NCBI RefSeq assembly: GCF_000265295.1
Contig: NC_018002.1
Coordinates: forward strand, 2,170,001 to 2,234,000
Direction: 5' to 3'
From: Sulfurospirillum barnesii SES-3
GTDB lineage: Bacteria > Campylobacterota > Campylobacteria > Campylobacterales > Sulfurospirillaceae
DNA: 64,000 nt
In this document: in pieces, positions 16,612 to 25,175 of the stretch
How the letters are laid out: each line of letters opens with the position of its first letter
How positions within the stretch are numbered: position 1 is the first letter of the stretch
The notes under the pieces: generated by a model
Seen by the model: the letters and a program-made list of their open reading frames with translations, nothing else
Database searches by the model: none
Told to the model about the DNA's origin: nothing
Made by a program: the position numbers and the translations under genes

Positions 16612-17526
16612 ATGTCACACCACCCTACACTTTTAGCACAATTTCGCTCTTTTTACCGCCAAAATGCTCTGATGGACCTTGAGCGTGCCATCGAATACTT
16701 TAGCGTTTTTGGAGGTACTCACTGGAGTATTGATACCACGCAACCCCTACTCAAACTCATTGAGCATAAAATTTTAAAAAATTACCCTTACATTCACGTA
16801 GACATCACCAAACTCACCCACAGCAACAAACACGTCCATGCCATTTTAAGCGCTTGTGCCACGGGCGATAGACGGATATTTTCTTCGTTTAAACGTGCTC
16901 GACTAAGCCGTGAAGAGGGCAATGAAGCGCTTCATACACTTTTACGTAGTGGTCTGGTAGAGCGTGAGTATTCCCTAGAGAGACCCTTAAGAGAAGAGGA
17001 TGACAACTCCGATAAACTCAACTTCAACGCTCCTTTTATGCGTTTTTGGTTTGCTTTTGTTTCGCCTTACTATAAGAGTATTAAAGAGAATGATTTTAGT
17101 GAAGTAAAAAAAGCATTTGAAAACCATCAGCACGCTTTTAGTAGCCTTATTTTTATACAACTCTCTCAGGCTTTTTTACAACAAAGTTTTATCGAAGATA
17201 GTATTGTAGAAGTTGGAAGCTATTGGGATAAAAACTGTGAAATTGATATTTTAGCCAAAACAAAATCAGGCAAACTCATCGCAGGTAGTTGCAAATACAC
17301 CAATACCAAAGTGAAAAAATCCGAACTCTCAAGCCTAAGAGAAAAATGTGCGTTAGCAGAGTTCGAGCCTGATATGCTGGTGATCTTTAGCAAAAGTGGT
17401 TTTAGTGCCGAACTCAAAGCCCTTAAAAATGAAACACTCAAACTCTTTACATGTAAAAGCCTCAAACCCCTTGTTGAATCCATCCATGATAAAGAGATTC
17501 TCTCGTGTGTGGGGAAAAAATACTAA
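16612..17526 (+). CDS. DUF234-type protein with a PD-(D/E)XK-like C-terminus, lacking the ATPase domain
   Basis: A 304-residue protein resembling the C-terminal half of archaeal-type ATPases with a DUF234 domain. A winged-helix-like part (RLSREEGNEALHTLLRSGLVERE) is followed by FNAPFMRFWFAFVSPYYKSI and then a nuclease-like core, VGSYWDKNCEIDILAKTKSGKLIAGSCKY. In related proteins the last motif reads like G-E-C-K; here the acidic residue is Ser, so catalysis is doubtful. No Walker A is present, so this is the stand-alone form of the family. Function is unknown. It has its own -10 box upstream and a hairpin terminator downstream, so it is probably monocistronic. Confidence 0.65.
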   Translation: MSHHPTLLAQFRSFYRQNALMDLERAIEYFSVFGGTHWSIDTTQPLLKLIEHKILKNYPYIHVDITKLTHSNKHVHAILSACATGDRRIFSSFKRARLSREEGNEALHTLLRSGLVEREYSLERPLREEDDNSDKLNFNAPFMRFWFAFVSPYYKSIKENDFSEVKKAFENHQHAFSSLIFIQLSQAFLQQSFIEDSIVEVGSYWDKNCEIDILAKTKSGKLIAGSCKYTNTKVKKSELSSLREKCALAEFEPDMLVIFSKSGFSAELKALKNETLKLFTCKSLKPLVESIHDKEILSCVGKKY

Positions 17527-17583
17527 ACACTTCTACCTTTTTTTGATTTATAATCTTTTATAAAAAATATAACTTTTTTTTTC

Positions 17584-17610
17584 AAGAGGTTTTACATGTA
17601 AAAACCTCTT
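17584..17610 (+). terminator. Hairpin terminator containing a TTACATGTAA core
   Basis: AAGAGGT (17584-17590) and ACCTCTT (17604-17610) flank a TTTTACATGTAAAA core, so almost the entire 27-nt segment is self-complementary. It lies 58 bases after the DUF234 gene. The U-tract is weak. Confidence 0.55.
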
Positions 17611-17664
17611 CTTCCATTTTTAGGACTTCTAAACACTTTTTTTCTCTTAAAATCGGTGATAATG

Positions 17665-17670
17665 TATAAT
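17665..17670 (+). promoter_or_regulatory. -10 box of the first flavoprotein operon
   Basis: TATAAT in the context AATGTATAATAAG, 118 bases before the flavoprotein ATG, giving a leader of roughly 110 bases. The region 17527-17787 otherwise holds no gene. Confidence 0.4.
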
Positions 17671-17787
17671 AAGTAACATATTCTCCTCTAAAAAAACTTT
17701 TTTTACATATCTCACATTAAATATCACATCTAGTTGTTAAAATTAAGCTTGAAATAAAAAAAGAACTTCAAATAGAGGAGATTTTCC

Positions 17788-19353
17788 ATGAGTAAAGAGA
17801 TGATGTCAAGACGTAATGCTCTAAAACTAGGTGCTTTAGGCGTAACAGGTGCGATGCTAAGTGCAACGAGCGCAATGGCAGCGGCCCCAACTGAAAAAGA
17901 AGTAAAATTTGACGAAGAATACGATGTAATCGTTATTGGTACAGGTTTTGCAGGATTGGCAGCTGCAGCAAAAGCGGCAGAGAGAGGCTTAAAAGTTTTA
18001 ATTTTAGAAAAAATGGGTCGTGTGGGTGGAAACTCTGTTATTAACGGTGGTGCATTTGCCGTTCCAAATAACAAAGATCAAGCAGCATTTGGTATTCAAG
18101 ATTCATCAGAATTGTTTATCAAAGATGCTCTAAAAGCGGGTCTTGGTATTAACCACGTTGAGATGCTAGAAGTCATTGGTAAACGTGCACAAGAGACTTT
18201 AGATTTTACCATTAAATGTGGTGCAACATACCAATTGGGTAAAAAACCCACATGGTTTGGTGGTCACTCAGTTAATAGAACCATTGTTACATCAAACATG
18301 AGTGGTTCTGCGATTATCCAACCTATGGCTGCTTTTGTTGAGAAATTGCCTGGTTGTAAATTAATGACACGTACAAAATTTGATGATTTTGTAATGAGTG
18401 CTGATGGTACAAGTGTTGTGGGTGTTACGGCTAGAACAAACTACCGCTTTGATAACAAACTCTTAAGCGATGATGTTGAAAACAAATCAGGTGAGAAAAA
18501 AGTCTATAAAGCGAAAAAAGGTGTTATTTTAGCAAGTGGTGGTTTTTCTATGGATAAAGTTTATAGACAACTTCAAGACCCACGTATTGTTCCTGATCAA
18601 GATGCAACCAACCATGATGGCGCAACCGCAGGTGCACTTCTTAAAGCCTTCCAAATTGGTGCAATGCCTGTGCATATTGACTGGATTCAACAAGGACCAT
18701 GGGCAAGCCCAGATGAGAAAGGTTTTGGTGTAGCACCTCTTCTTACACAACAAGGTCTCTTTGTTAAAGGTGTTTGCGTAGATGTAAGAAACGGTAAGCG
18801 CTTTATGAATGAAATGGCTGATCGTAAAACCAGAGCAGATGCTCAATATGTCATCTTACACCAAGATCCAAAAGCATTCCCTGTAGCCATTGGTACGTAT
18901 AACACCTTTGATGAGCAAATTTATGCAGCGGTTGAAAAAGGTCTTGCATCTGGCGTTATGAAAAAATTTGACACCCTTGATGCATTAGCAGCGAACTACA
19001 AAATCCCTGCCGATGCCCTTAAAGCAACCATTAAAAAATACAACGAAGATGCAAAAAATGGCGTTGAAGATGAATTCAAAAAACAATCCCTTAAAGATGT
19101 TGTAGGCAAAGAGGCGATTGAGATGAAAGGACCATTTTATGCGATTCGTACCGTTCCAAAACCTCACCATACAATGGGTGGTCTAAAAATCAATACCAAA
19201 GCACAAGTTATCTCAGGGAACACAAACAAACCAATCCCAGGCCTTTATGCAGCAGGAGAGGTCACAGGTGGAACACACGGTGCAAGTCGTTTAGGCAGTT
19301 GTGCGATTGCAGATTGTCTTGTATTTGGTATGGTAGCAGGAGAAAGTATCTAA
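17788..19353 (+). CDS. fccA: Periplasmic flavocytochrome c-type reductase flavoprotein, copy 1
   Basis: A 521-residue Tat-exported FAD protein of the fumarate reductase/urocanate reductase family. The Tat signal is SRRNALKLG with a cut near AMAAAPT. The FAD-binding motif GTGFAGLAAAAKAAERG lies at about 50-66, and GRVGGNSVINGG follows. Near the C-terminus KPHHTMGG and GGTHGASRLG keep the His and Arg that bind the substrate carboxylate in Shewanella Fcc3. The fumarate-specific HPT motif is replaced by WIQQGPWASPDE, so the substrate may be another 2-enoate. It has no heme motif of its own; electrons would come from the two cytochromes that follow. Resembles FccA of Wolinella. Confidence 0.88.
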   Translation: MSKEMMSRRNALKLGALGVTGAMLSATSAMAAAPTEKEVKFDEEYDVIVIGTGFAGLAAAAKAAERGLKVLILEKMGRVGGNSVINGGAFAVPNNKDQAAFGIQDSSELFIKDALKAGLGINHVEMLEVIGKRAQETLDFTIKCGATYQLGKKPTWFGGHSVNRTIVTSNMSGSAIIQPMAAFVEKLPGCKLMTRTKFDDFVMSADGTSVVGVTARTNYRFDNKLLSDDVENKSGEKKVYKAKKGVILASGGFSMDKVYRQLQDPRIVPDQDATNHDGATAGALLKAFQIGAMPVHIDWIQQGPWASPDEKGFGVAPLLTQQGLFVKGVCVDVRNGKRFMNEMADRKTRADAQYVILHQDPKAFPVAIGTYNTFDEQIYAAVEKGLASGVMKKFDTLDALAANYKIPADALKATIKKYNEDAKNGVEDEFKKQSLKDVVGKEAIEMKGPFYAIRTVPKPHHTMGGLKINTKAQVISGNTNKPIPGLYAAGEVTGGTHGASRLGSCAIADCLVFGMVAGESI

Positions 19354-19355
19354 TC

Positions 19356-19796
19356 ATGCGTAGCAAAAAAACTCTTTTTTCTATAGGAGTTTTTCTTCTT
19401 CTAAGCGCTATGTCTCTTATAGGCAGTGAGGCGGCAACTCCGTCTCCTGCAAAAGAGATACCAATAAGTGCTGAAATGAAAGAAAAGTTCCCTATAAAAG
19501 CACACCATGCAAAACTGTCACTCAAGTGTACAGATTGTCATGAGAATCAAGGCGACAACCCTGAGAATTTTAAATTGATTGGGGATGAGGGGTGTCTCTC
19601 CTGTCATAAATCAAAACAGTATTTGGCAGAGCGACTTAAATTTATGGATACATTACACGTCAATCCGCACAATTCCATTCACGATGGTCCAAAACTTTAT
19701 TGTGATGAGTGTCACTTTGAACACCAAAAGTCAGACAATATGTGTTTAAGCTGTCACAGCAATGATGTGAAGCTATGGATGAGGGAGACACCATGA
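19356..19796 (+). CDS. fccB: Periplasmic tetraheme cytochrome c
   Basis: A 146-residue protein with a signal peptide (KKTLFSIGVFLLLSAMSLIG) and four CxxCH motifs: CTDCH, CLSCH, CDECH, CLSCH. This matches the heme domain that is fused to the flavoprotein in Shewanella Fcc3 but separate in Wolinella (FccB). It likely hands electrons from the membrane quinol dehydrogenase to the flavoprotein. The ATG at 19356 lies two bases after the flavoprotein stop; the upstream in-frame ATG at 19299 would run inside that gene. Its stop overlaps the next start (ATGA). Confidence 0.88.
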   Translation: MRSKKTLFSIGVFLLLSAMSLIGSEAATPSPAKEIPISAEMKEKFPIKAHHAKLSLKCTDCHENQGDNPENFKLIGDEGCLSCHKSKQYLAERLKFMDTLHVNPHNSIHDGPKLYCDECHFEHQKSDNMCLSCHSNDVKLWMRETP

Positions 19797-20425
19797 TGAA
19801 AAAAATTCTTTTGTTTATCAAGAGCAAACTTTTTCTCTTTGGCGCAGCGGGTGTGTTCATTGGTCTTCTGTTCTCTCTTGCAATGTACGAGGGACTACAT
19901 CGAACCAGTGACGATAAATTTTGTATCGTTTGTCATGAAATGGCACCTATGGTTGCAGCGTATCATACCGATGTACACGGTGGTGCTGGTAAAAGCGGTA
20001 TGAAGGTGGCATGTGTTACCTGTCACTTACCACATGACAATGTTTTAAATTATATCTATACCAAAGCTAGAAACGGTGTGGTTGAGGGCGCGATTCACTT
20101 TTTTGGCAATCCTGATGCCATTGATTGGCATGCAAACCGTGCAAAACGTGACCATTTTGTAGTGGATGCGGGATGCATTAGTTGTCATACCAATTATCAA
20201 ACCAATCCAAATATCAGTGAAAAAGGGATTAAAATGCATGCGCATTACGATAGCCTTAAAGACACTGAGAACAAAATTGGATGTGCTTCATGCCACGTTG
20301 AAGTGGGTCACCATGGTCTAAAAAGCTATCTTAACTATTACAAACCAGAGTATGAATTTTACAATGGCAAATTCGATAAGAAAAAAGAAGAGATAGAAAA
20401 AACCCTGATTGAAAAGTTGAAATAA
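19793..20425 (+). CDS. fccC: NapC/NrfH-type membrane-anchored tetraheme quinol dehydrogenase
   Basis: A 210-residue cytochrome with one N-terminal membrane helix (LFLFGAAGVFIGLLFSLAMY) and four heme motifs: CIVCH followed by EMAPM (the NrfH/NapC first-heme signature), CVTCH, CISCH and CASCH. Proteins of this family oxidise menaquinol at the outer face of the membrane and pass electrons to periplasmic partners, here the tetraheme cytochrome and flavoprotein. GAGGGAGACACC precedes the ATG 19793, which overlaps the upstream stop. Confidence 0.9.
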   Translation: MMKKILLFIKSKLFLFGAAGVFIGLLFSLAMYEGLHRTSDDKFCIVCHEMAPMVAAYHTDVHGGAGKSGMKVACVTCHLPHDNVLNYIYTKARNGVVEGAIHFFGNPDAIDWHANRAKRDHFVVDAGCISCHTNYQTNPNISEKGIKMHAHYDSLKDTENKIGCASCHVEVGHHGLKSYLNYYKPEYEFYNGKFDKKKEEIEKTLIEKLK

Positions 20426-20458
20426 GGCTAAACCATTGCTCATTGTATGGTCATTGTT

Positions 20459-20464
20459 TATAAT
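20459..20464 (+). promoter_or_regulatory. -10 box upstream of the porin
   Basis: TATAAT, 60 bases before the ATG at 20524. It would allow porin expression independent of the fcc genes. Confidence 0.45.
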
Positions 20465-20523
20465 ACGATGGGCAAGGTTGATTGATTTTCTTGGCGAAAA
20501 AACCTTAACATAAAGGAAGAAAT

Positions 20524-21870
20524 ATGAAACTCGTTAAATTATCCCTTGCAGCGCTTATGAGTCTTAGCACCATGGCGTATGCAGCAGACACACTTGCTGA
20601 TGCGTTTAAAAACGGTAAAGTCACAGGTGAGTTACGTTTTGTTTACACTGCAGGCTCAGAAACGGATGCTACGACACAAACCGCCCCTGTGAATAATGTC
20701 AATGTTGGTTCCGTCGCAGCTGAACTTAAATACGTCACCGATAGCTTGTATGGCTTTAAACTGGGTATGGCATTTCAATCGGCTCATGATTTAGGTTTTC
20801 ACAAAAAAGATTATGATGGAACACCTGGCGGACAACCTGCTAGCGAAGATGATGAGCGTAACTCCGTCAGTACAACCCTTCTTTCAGAAGCGTACATTCA
20901 GTACACCTACTCAAAATCAAACATTATGATTGGTCGCCAAAAAATTAAAACACCCCTTATCATGACCAGTTCTGCCTTTGCTTTGGAAGACTCGTTTGAT
21001 GCAGCCGTGTTAACCATCAATGAAATTCCAGATACCATGGTTAAACTCATGTACATTCAAGATTGGCAAATGCGTTATGGCAGTGATGCACGAAACACAG
21101 CAACCCAAAAAGATATGCACTTGAAAAAAGGTATCTATTCACTTTTCTTTGTCAATAAAAGCATTCAAGGCTTAACAGTTGACGGTCAGTACATGACAAC
21201 CAATGAAAATGCACGCTTTTACGATGCCCCTGTATTTGTAGGTGCGGGAGGATATGACCAATACTACTTACAAGCAGAATACAAACTACCTATTAGCTTC
21301 CCTCTTTCATTAGCAATAACCTATGCGGGTGCTGATTATGATAGCCGTGTTTATTCTACTCCTGGTCCTACTAGTCAAGTGGGTGGTGATGATGCACGAC
21401 TCTACGGGTTTAAAGCAAGTACTGAAATTTCAGGTGTAAAACTCAATGTTGCCTACACCACTATGGATGAAGAAGCAAACTTTCCAGGCACCTTAGGTCA
21501 CGTTCCAGATACCATTGCTTATACCGATATGCTTACCAACAATGCTATTTTTGCAGGTGTGGATGCGTACTCCGTTGAAGCCATTTATGGTTTTGGAGTC
21601 CCTGGTCTTAGCACAGGTTTAAAATACGCACATTATGACCAAAGTACTAAAGGTATTGCTAACGCTGGCATGAACCTTGATGGTGCCGATGAAATTAACA
21701 TCGACATCAAGTACGCTTTCAGTGGTGCACTTAAAGGTTTCTCAACACGTCTATGGGCAGGTTATGGTACGTATGATCATGTTTCTGGTGATATTTCCTT
21801 TATGGACGTTTTTACCTTAAATACAACTTCTGATTTTTATGCGCTGATAGGCTTTGCACCTTGTGTGTAA
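20524..21870 (+). CDS. OprD-like outer membrane porin
   Basis: A 448-residue beta-barrel protein with a cleavable signal (MKLVKLSLAALMSLSTMAYA) and long runs of alternating hydrophobic/polar residues. The layout is that of OprD-family porins of Campylobacterota: the N-terminal FKNGKVTGELRFVY, YIQYTYSKSNIMIGRQKIKTPL in the middle, and repeated barrel strands to the end. The C-terminus ends in GFAPCV rather than an aromatic residue, which is unusual for an outer membrane protein. It follows the fcc genes and may admit their substrate. AAAGGAAGAAAT precedes the start. A 42-nt palindromic terminator follows. Confidence 0.82.
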   Translation: MKLVKLSLAALMSLSTMAYAADTLADAFKNGKVTGELRFVYTAGSETDATTQTAPVNNVNVGSVAAELKYVTDSLYGFKLGMAFQSAHDLGFHKKDYDGTPGGQPASEDDERNSVSTTLLSEAYIQYTYSKSNIMIGRQKIKTPLIMTSSAFALEDSFDAAVLTINEIPDTMVKLMYIQDWQMRYGSDARNTATQKDMHLKKGIYSLFFVNKSIQGLTVDGQYMTTNENARFYDAPVFVGAGGYDQYYLQAEYKLPISFPLSLAITYAGADYDSRVYSTPGPTSQVGGDDARLYGFKASTEISGVKLNVAYTTMDEEANFPGTLGHVPDTIAYTDMLTNNAIFAGVDAYSVEAIYGFGVPGLSTGLKYAHYDQSTKGIANAGMNLDGADEINIDIKYAFSGALKGFSTRLWAGYGTYDHVSGDISFMDVFTLNTTSDFYALIGFAPCV

Positions 21871-21879
21871 GGCCTATTG

Positions 21880-21921
21880 TTTTTTTACATGTAATGCTTT
21901 AAAGCCTTACATGTAAAAAAA
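21880..21921. terminator. 42-nt near-perfect palindrome made of two TTACATGTAA copies
   Basis: Positions 21880-21900 and 21901-21921 are reverse complements with one mismatch (21895/21906). Each half contains a TTACATGTAA copy. It ends in seven As and begins with seven Ts, so it could terminate transcription from either side, here after the porin. Confidence 0.65.
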
Positions 21922-21945
21922 TTATCTCAAAGGGATGTTCTGCGT

Positions 21946-22605
21946 ATGAAAATTTTTATTCTTGAACATGATAGAGTCCTCCAAGAAGAAATAGACATCT
22001 GCCTTAACAACTGCCGCTTACACATCACCATAAAAAAAGCCTACGATAAACAAGCACTGTTTGATGAAGCCACTTCTTTGGATGAATACGCCTTATTTGT
22101 CCTCAACCTCAAAAATCCCACTGACGCACGTACGATAGATTTTATTCGAGACAACGGAGGCTACGCTCCCATTTTACTGATTGTAGAGCCCATGGAAGAT
22201 GCCATGATGCTTAAAACCCTTTATTATCTTGGCTACAACGATGTCATCCTTAAACCATTTCCTGTTGAAGAGATGGTCTTTCGTATTTATAAACTCTGCG
22301 ATATTTGGAATAACGATGTTTTTTTTCTACGTAATGGCATGTATTTTGATTTTAAACAAGGAATGTTTATTACCAAAGAAGAACCTATATTGTTAGGGCG
22401 GAAAGAATCCTTATTGCTTAAATGCCTCTTTTTAAAATCACCTCATATCGTTACATGGGATGAAATAAACGCCTTTGTCTATCACAATGAAGTCATCACA
22501 CAAGAGCGCATTCGAGCACTCATTAAACAGCTTAGAGACAAACTCCCCCTCAAATGCATTAAAACCATTAATGGCAAAGGGTATCAGATGATTGTCTCAA
22601 GCTAA
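21946..22605 (+). CDS. OmpR-like regulator with a degenerate receiver, copy 1
   Basis: A 219-residue protein with the receiver/winged-helix layout of OmpR regulators. The receiver starts FILEHDRV and its expected phospho-acceptor site reads LFVLNLKNP, with Asn in place of Asp; the KP motif (LKPFP) is kept. The C-terminal domain (about 125-218) has LLGRKESLLLKCLFL, RIRALIKQLRDKL and INGKGYQMI, normal for DNA binding. No kinase gene adjoins it. It probably controls a flavoprotein operon without classical phosphorylation, perhaps by ligand or protein contact. A close paralogue sits at 24490-25152. Confidence 0.8.
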   Translation: MKIFILEHDRVLQEEIDICLNNCRLHITIKKAYDKQALFDEATSLDEYALFVLNLKNPTDARTIDFIRDNGGYAPILLIVEPMEDAMMLKTLYYLGYNDVILKPFPVEEMVFRIYKLCDIWNNDVFFLRNGMYFDFKQGMFITKEEPILLGRKESLLLKCLFLKSPHIVTWDEINAFVYHNEVITQERIRALIKQLRDKLPLKCIKTINGKGYQMIVSS

Positions 22606-22690
22606 AGTAAAACTAAAAAGCATTTTTTTAAACACATTTTTTAAATATTGCTTTAAAAAAAATCTTACATTATATATTACAGTTAATTAC

Positions 22691-22696
22691 TATAAT
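22691..22696 (+). promoter_or_regulatory. -10 box of the second flavoprotein gene
   Basis: TATAAT preceded by AATTAC, 41 bases before the ATG at 22737. T-rich runs at 22618-22670 resemble the periodic A/T signal of Campylobacterota promoters. Confidence 0.55.
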
Positions 22697-22736
22697 TCAA
22701 GTGTCAACAATCAAAACACTGAAAAAGGAGTTTTAA

Positions 22737-24296
22737 ATGAGTCAAGAGACAATGTCAAGACGTAATGCTCTAAAACTAGGAGCACTAGGAGTTACAGGTG
22801 CCATGCTCAGCGCAAGTCAAGCGATGGCAGCAGCACCCACAGAAAAAGAAGTAAAATTTGATGAAGAATACGATGTTATCGTTATTGGTACAGGCTTTTC
22901 AGGTCTTGCAGCTGCGGCTAAAGCGGCGGAGAGAGGCTATAAAGTTTTGATTTTAGAAAAAATGGGACGTGTAGGTGGCAACTCCGTCATTAATGGTGGT
23001 GGTATGGCCGTTCCCAACAGTACATGGCAAAAAAAATATGGCATTGAAGATTCGGGTGAGAAATTTATTGCCGATTGTTTAAAAGCAGGTTTGGGTATTA
23101 ACCACGTTGAGATGCTTCAAACCATTGTTAAACGCTCTAATGACGCTTTAGAATTTGCTCTAAAATGCGGTGCAAAATTTCAAGATGTCAAACCTGCATG
23201 GTTTGGCGGACACTCTGCCCCTCGTACCTTAGTCACTGAAAACATGAGTGGTTCAGGCATTATTCAACCTATGGCAGCCTTTGTTGAAAAACTTCCAGGG
23301 TGCAAGATTCTCACCCGTGCTAAAATGGATGATTTTGTTATGAGTAGCGATGGCACATCGGTTTTAGGTGTCACCGCACGTATTAATTATCGCTTCGATA
23401 AAAACCTTGTAAGCGATGATGTTGAGAATAAAAGCGGTGAGAAAAAAGTGTACCGTGCTAAAAAAGGTGTTATTTTAGCCTCTGGTGGTTTTGCAATGGA
23501 CAAAATCTATAGAAAAATGCAAGACCCTAGAATTGCAGAAGACCAAGATGCAACCAACCACGATGGCGCAACCGCAGGTGCAATGCTCAAAGCCTTTCAA
23601 ATCGGTGCTATGCCTGTGCATATTGACTGGATTCAACAAGGACCATGGGCAAGCCCAGATGAGAGGGGCTTTGGTGTAGCACCCCTTCTAACCCAACAAG
23701 GTCTCTTTGTTCATGGAATCGCTGTAGATGTTAGAAACGGCAAACGATTTATGAATGAAATGGCAGATAGAAAAACCAGAGCGGATGCTGAGTATGTTAT
23801 CTTAAGAGAAGCTCCAAAAATGTTCCCTGTAAGCTTTGGTACCTATAATACCTTTGGTGAGCAAATCTATCCTCAAGTTGAAAAAGGAATTCAAACAGGT
23901 GTTATGAAAAAATTTGATACCCTTGATGCACTAGCAGCCAATTATAAAATTCCAGCCGATGCGCTCAAAGCAACGGTTAAAAAATACAATGAAGACGCTC
24001 TTGCAGGTAAAGAGGATGAGTTTAAAAAACAAACCCTAAAAGATTTAAAAGCGGCTCCTATTGATATGAAAGGGCCTTTTTATGCCATTCGTTTGATGCC
24101 AAAACCTCACCATACTATGGGTGGTTTAAAAATTGATACCAGTGCACGTGTTATTTCTGCTAATACCAACAAACCAATTCCAGGTCTATTTGCCGCAGGC
24201 GAAGTAACGGGAGGAACACACGGTGCTAGCCGTTTGGGTACGGTTGCTGTTACGGATTGTTTAACCTTTGGCTTAATTGCTGGAGAAACTATCTAA
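22737..24296 (+). CDS. Periplasmic flavocytochrome c-type reductase flavoprotein, copy 2
   Basis: A 519-residue paralogue of the protein at 17788-19353, with a nearly identical Tat signal (SRRNALKLGALGVTGAMLSA) and high similarity throughout. It keeps the FAD motif GTGFSGLAAAAKAAERG, the WIQQGPWASPDE segment, EMADRKTRAD, KPHHTMGG and GGTHGASRLG. Differences cluster at about residues 85-165 and 395-420. It has no cytochrome genes of its own, so it probably shares those at 19356-20425. AAAAAGGAG precedes the ATG. The two copies may act on different enoate substrates. Confidence 0.87.
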   Translation: MSQETMSRRNALKLGALGVTGAMLSASQAMAAAPTEKEVKFDEEYDVIVIGTGFSGLAAAAKAAERGYKVLILEKMGRVGGNSVINGGGMAVPNSTWQKKYGIEDSGEKFIADCLKAGLGINHVEMLQTIVKRSNDALEFALKCGAKFQDVKPAWFGGHSAPRTLVTENMSGSGIIQPMAAFVEKLPGCKILTRAKMDDFVMSSDGTSVLGVTARINYRFDKNLVSDDVENKSGEKKVYRAKKGVILASGGFAMDKIYRKMQDPRIAEDQDATNHDGATAGAMLKAFQIGAMPVHIDWIQQGPWASPDERGFGVAPLLTQQGLFVHGIAVDVRNGKRFMNEMADRKTRADAEYVILREAPKMFPVSFGTYNTFGEQIYPQVEKGIQTGVMKKFDTLDALAANYKIPADALKATVKKYNEDALAGKEDEFKKQTLKDLKAAPIDMKGPFYAIRLMPKPHHTMGGLKIDTSARVISANTNKPIPGLFAAGEVTGGTHGASRLGTVAVTDCLTFGLIAGETI

Positions 24297-24303
24297 ATAA
24301 AAA

Positions 24304-24339
24304 GACGTAAAAACAGTTTCTAATCCCTGTTTTTACGTC
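24304..24339 (+). terminator. Terminator of the second flavoprotein gene
   Basis: A perfect 13-bp inverted repeat, GACGTAAAAACAG / CTGTTTTTACGTC, with a 10-base loop, begins eight bases after the stop codon. Confidence 0.85.
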
Positions 24340-24489
24340 CCTATCCGTTCTGCTTCATTTTTTATCTTCCATAGTGTTACAAGGCTACAACCTTCTATGT
24401 CAATAGATTAAAAAAAACAAGATAATAAGTAAATTATAGATAGAATTAATACCACAATAAAACGTCAAAAATGACCTAAAGGACAGATT

Positions 24490-25152
24490 TTGAAAATAGT
24501 TCTTCTTGAGCCAGATAAACTCTTAGCGACACGTATAGCAAGTTATTTAAATACGTTACGCTTAAAAGTAGACGTTAAGCAATTGAGTCATGAATCAGAA
24601 TTATTGCAAGAAAGCTCCTTAAATGCGTACGCTCTTTTCGTACTGAACCTAAAAGACCCGCTCAACCCAAGCACGATAAAATATATCAGAGAAAATGAAA
24701 GTACTGCACCTGTGCTTCTGATTTTAGAAAAAGACCCAGACCCCTCCTTATTTAAACCCCTTTATTATTTGGGCTATGACTGCGTTTTAGTTAAAGATTT
24801 TTTACCTGAAGAGATTACATTTAGTATTTATAAACTCTGCAATGTCTGGAATGATAGTATTTTTTTCGTCACCAAAGAGATCTATTTTGACTTTCAAAAT
24901 TCAAAATTTATCCACTACAATGACGAAATAATGCTCGGAAAAAAAGAAGCACTCTTACTCAAACACCTTTTCTTAAAATCACCCAGTATTGTCTCATTTA
25001 ATGAAATTGCTTCGTACGTCTATCATGACGAAATTGTCAGTGAAGAGCGAATGCGCTCTTTAGTCAGACAATTGCGTGCAAAGATGCCTCTTCATCTCAT
25101 TGAAACCATTAAGGGGGAAGGGTATAAGATTATGACGCATCCTATCGCCTAA
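24490..25152 (+). CDS. OmpR-like regulator with a degenerate receiver, copy 2
   Basis: A 220-residue paralogue of the regulator at 21946-22605. The receiver again lacks the phospho-acceptor Asp (LFVLNLKDP) and also lacks the usual KP pair (VLVKDFLP). The DNA-binding domain is well conserved (LLGKKEALLLKHLFL in slightly altered form, RMRSLVRQLRAKM, IKGEGYKIM). Translation probably starts at TTG 24490, with AAAGGA eight bases upstream, aligning the N-terminus MKIVLLEPD with its paralogue. It follows flavoprotein copy 2 as its paralogue follows the copy 1 operon, so the whole enzyme-regulator unit was duplicated. Confidence 0.8.
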   Translation: MKIVLLEPDKLLATRIASYLNTLRLKVDVKQLSHESELLQESSLNAYALFVLNLKDPLNPSTIKYIRENESTAPVLLILEKDPDPSLFKPLYYLGYDCVLVKDFLPEEITFSIYKLCNVWNDSIFFVTKEIYFDFQNSKFIHYNDEIMLGKKEALLLKHLFLKSPSIVSFNEIASYVYHDEIVSEERMRSLVRQLRAKMPLHLIETIKGEGYKIMTHPIA

Positions 25153-25175
25153 GCTTTACATGTAAAGCCTAGACA

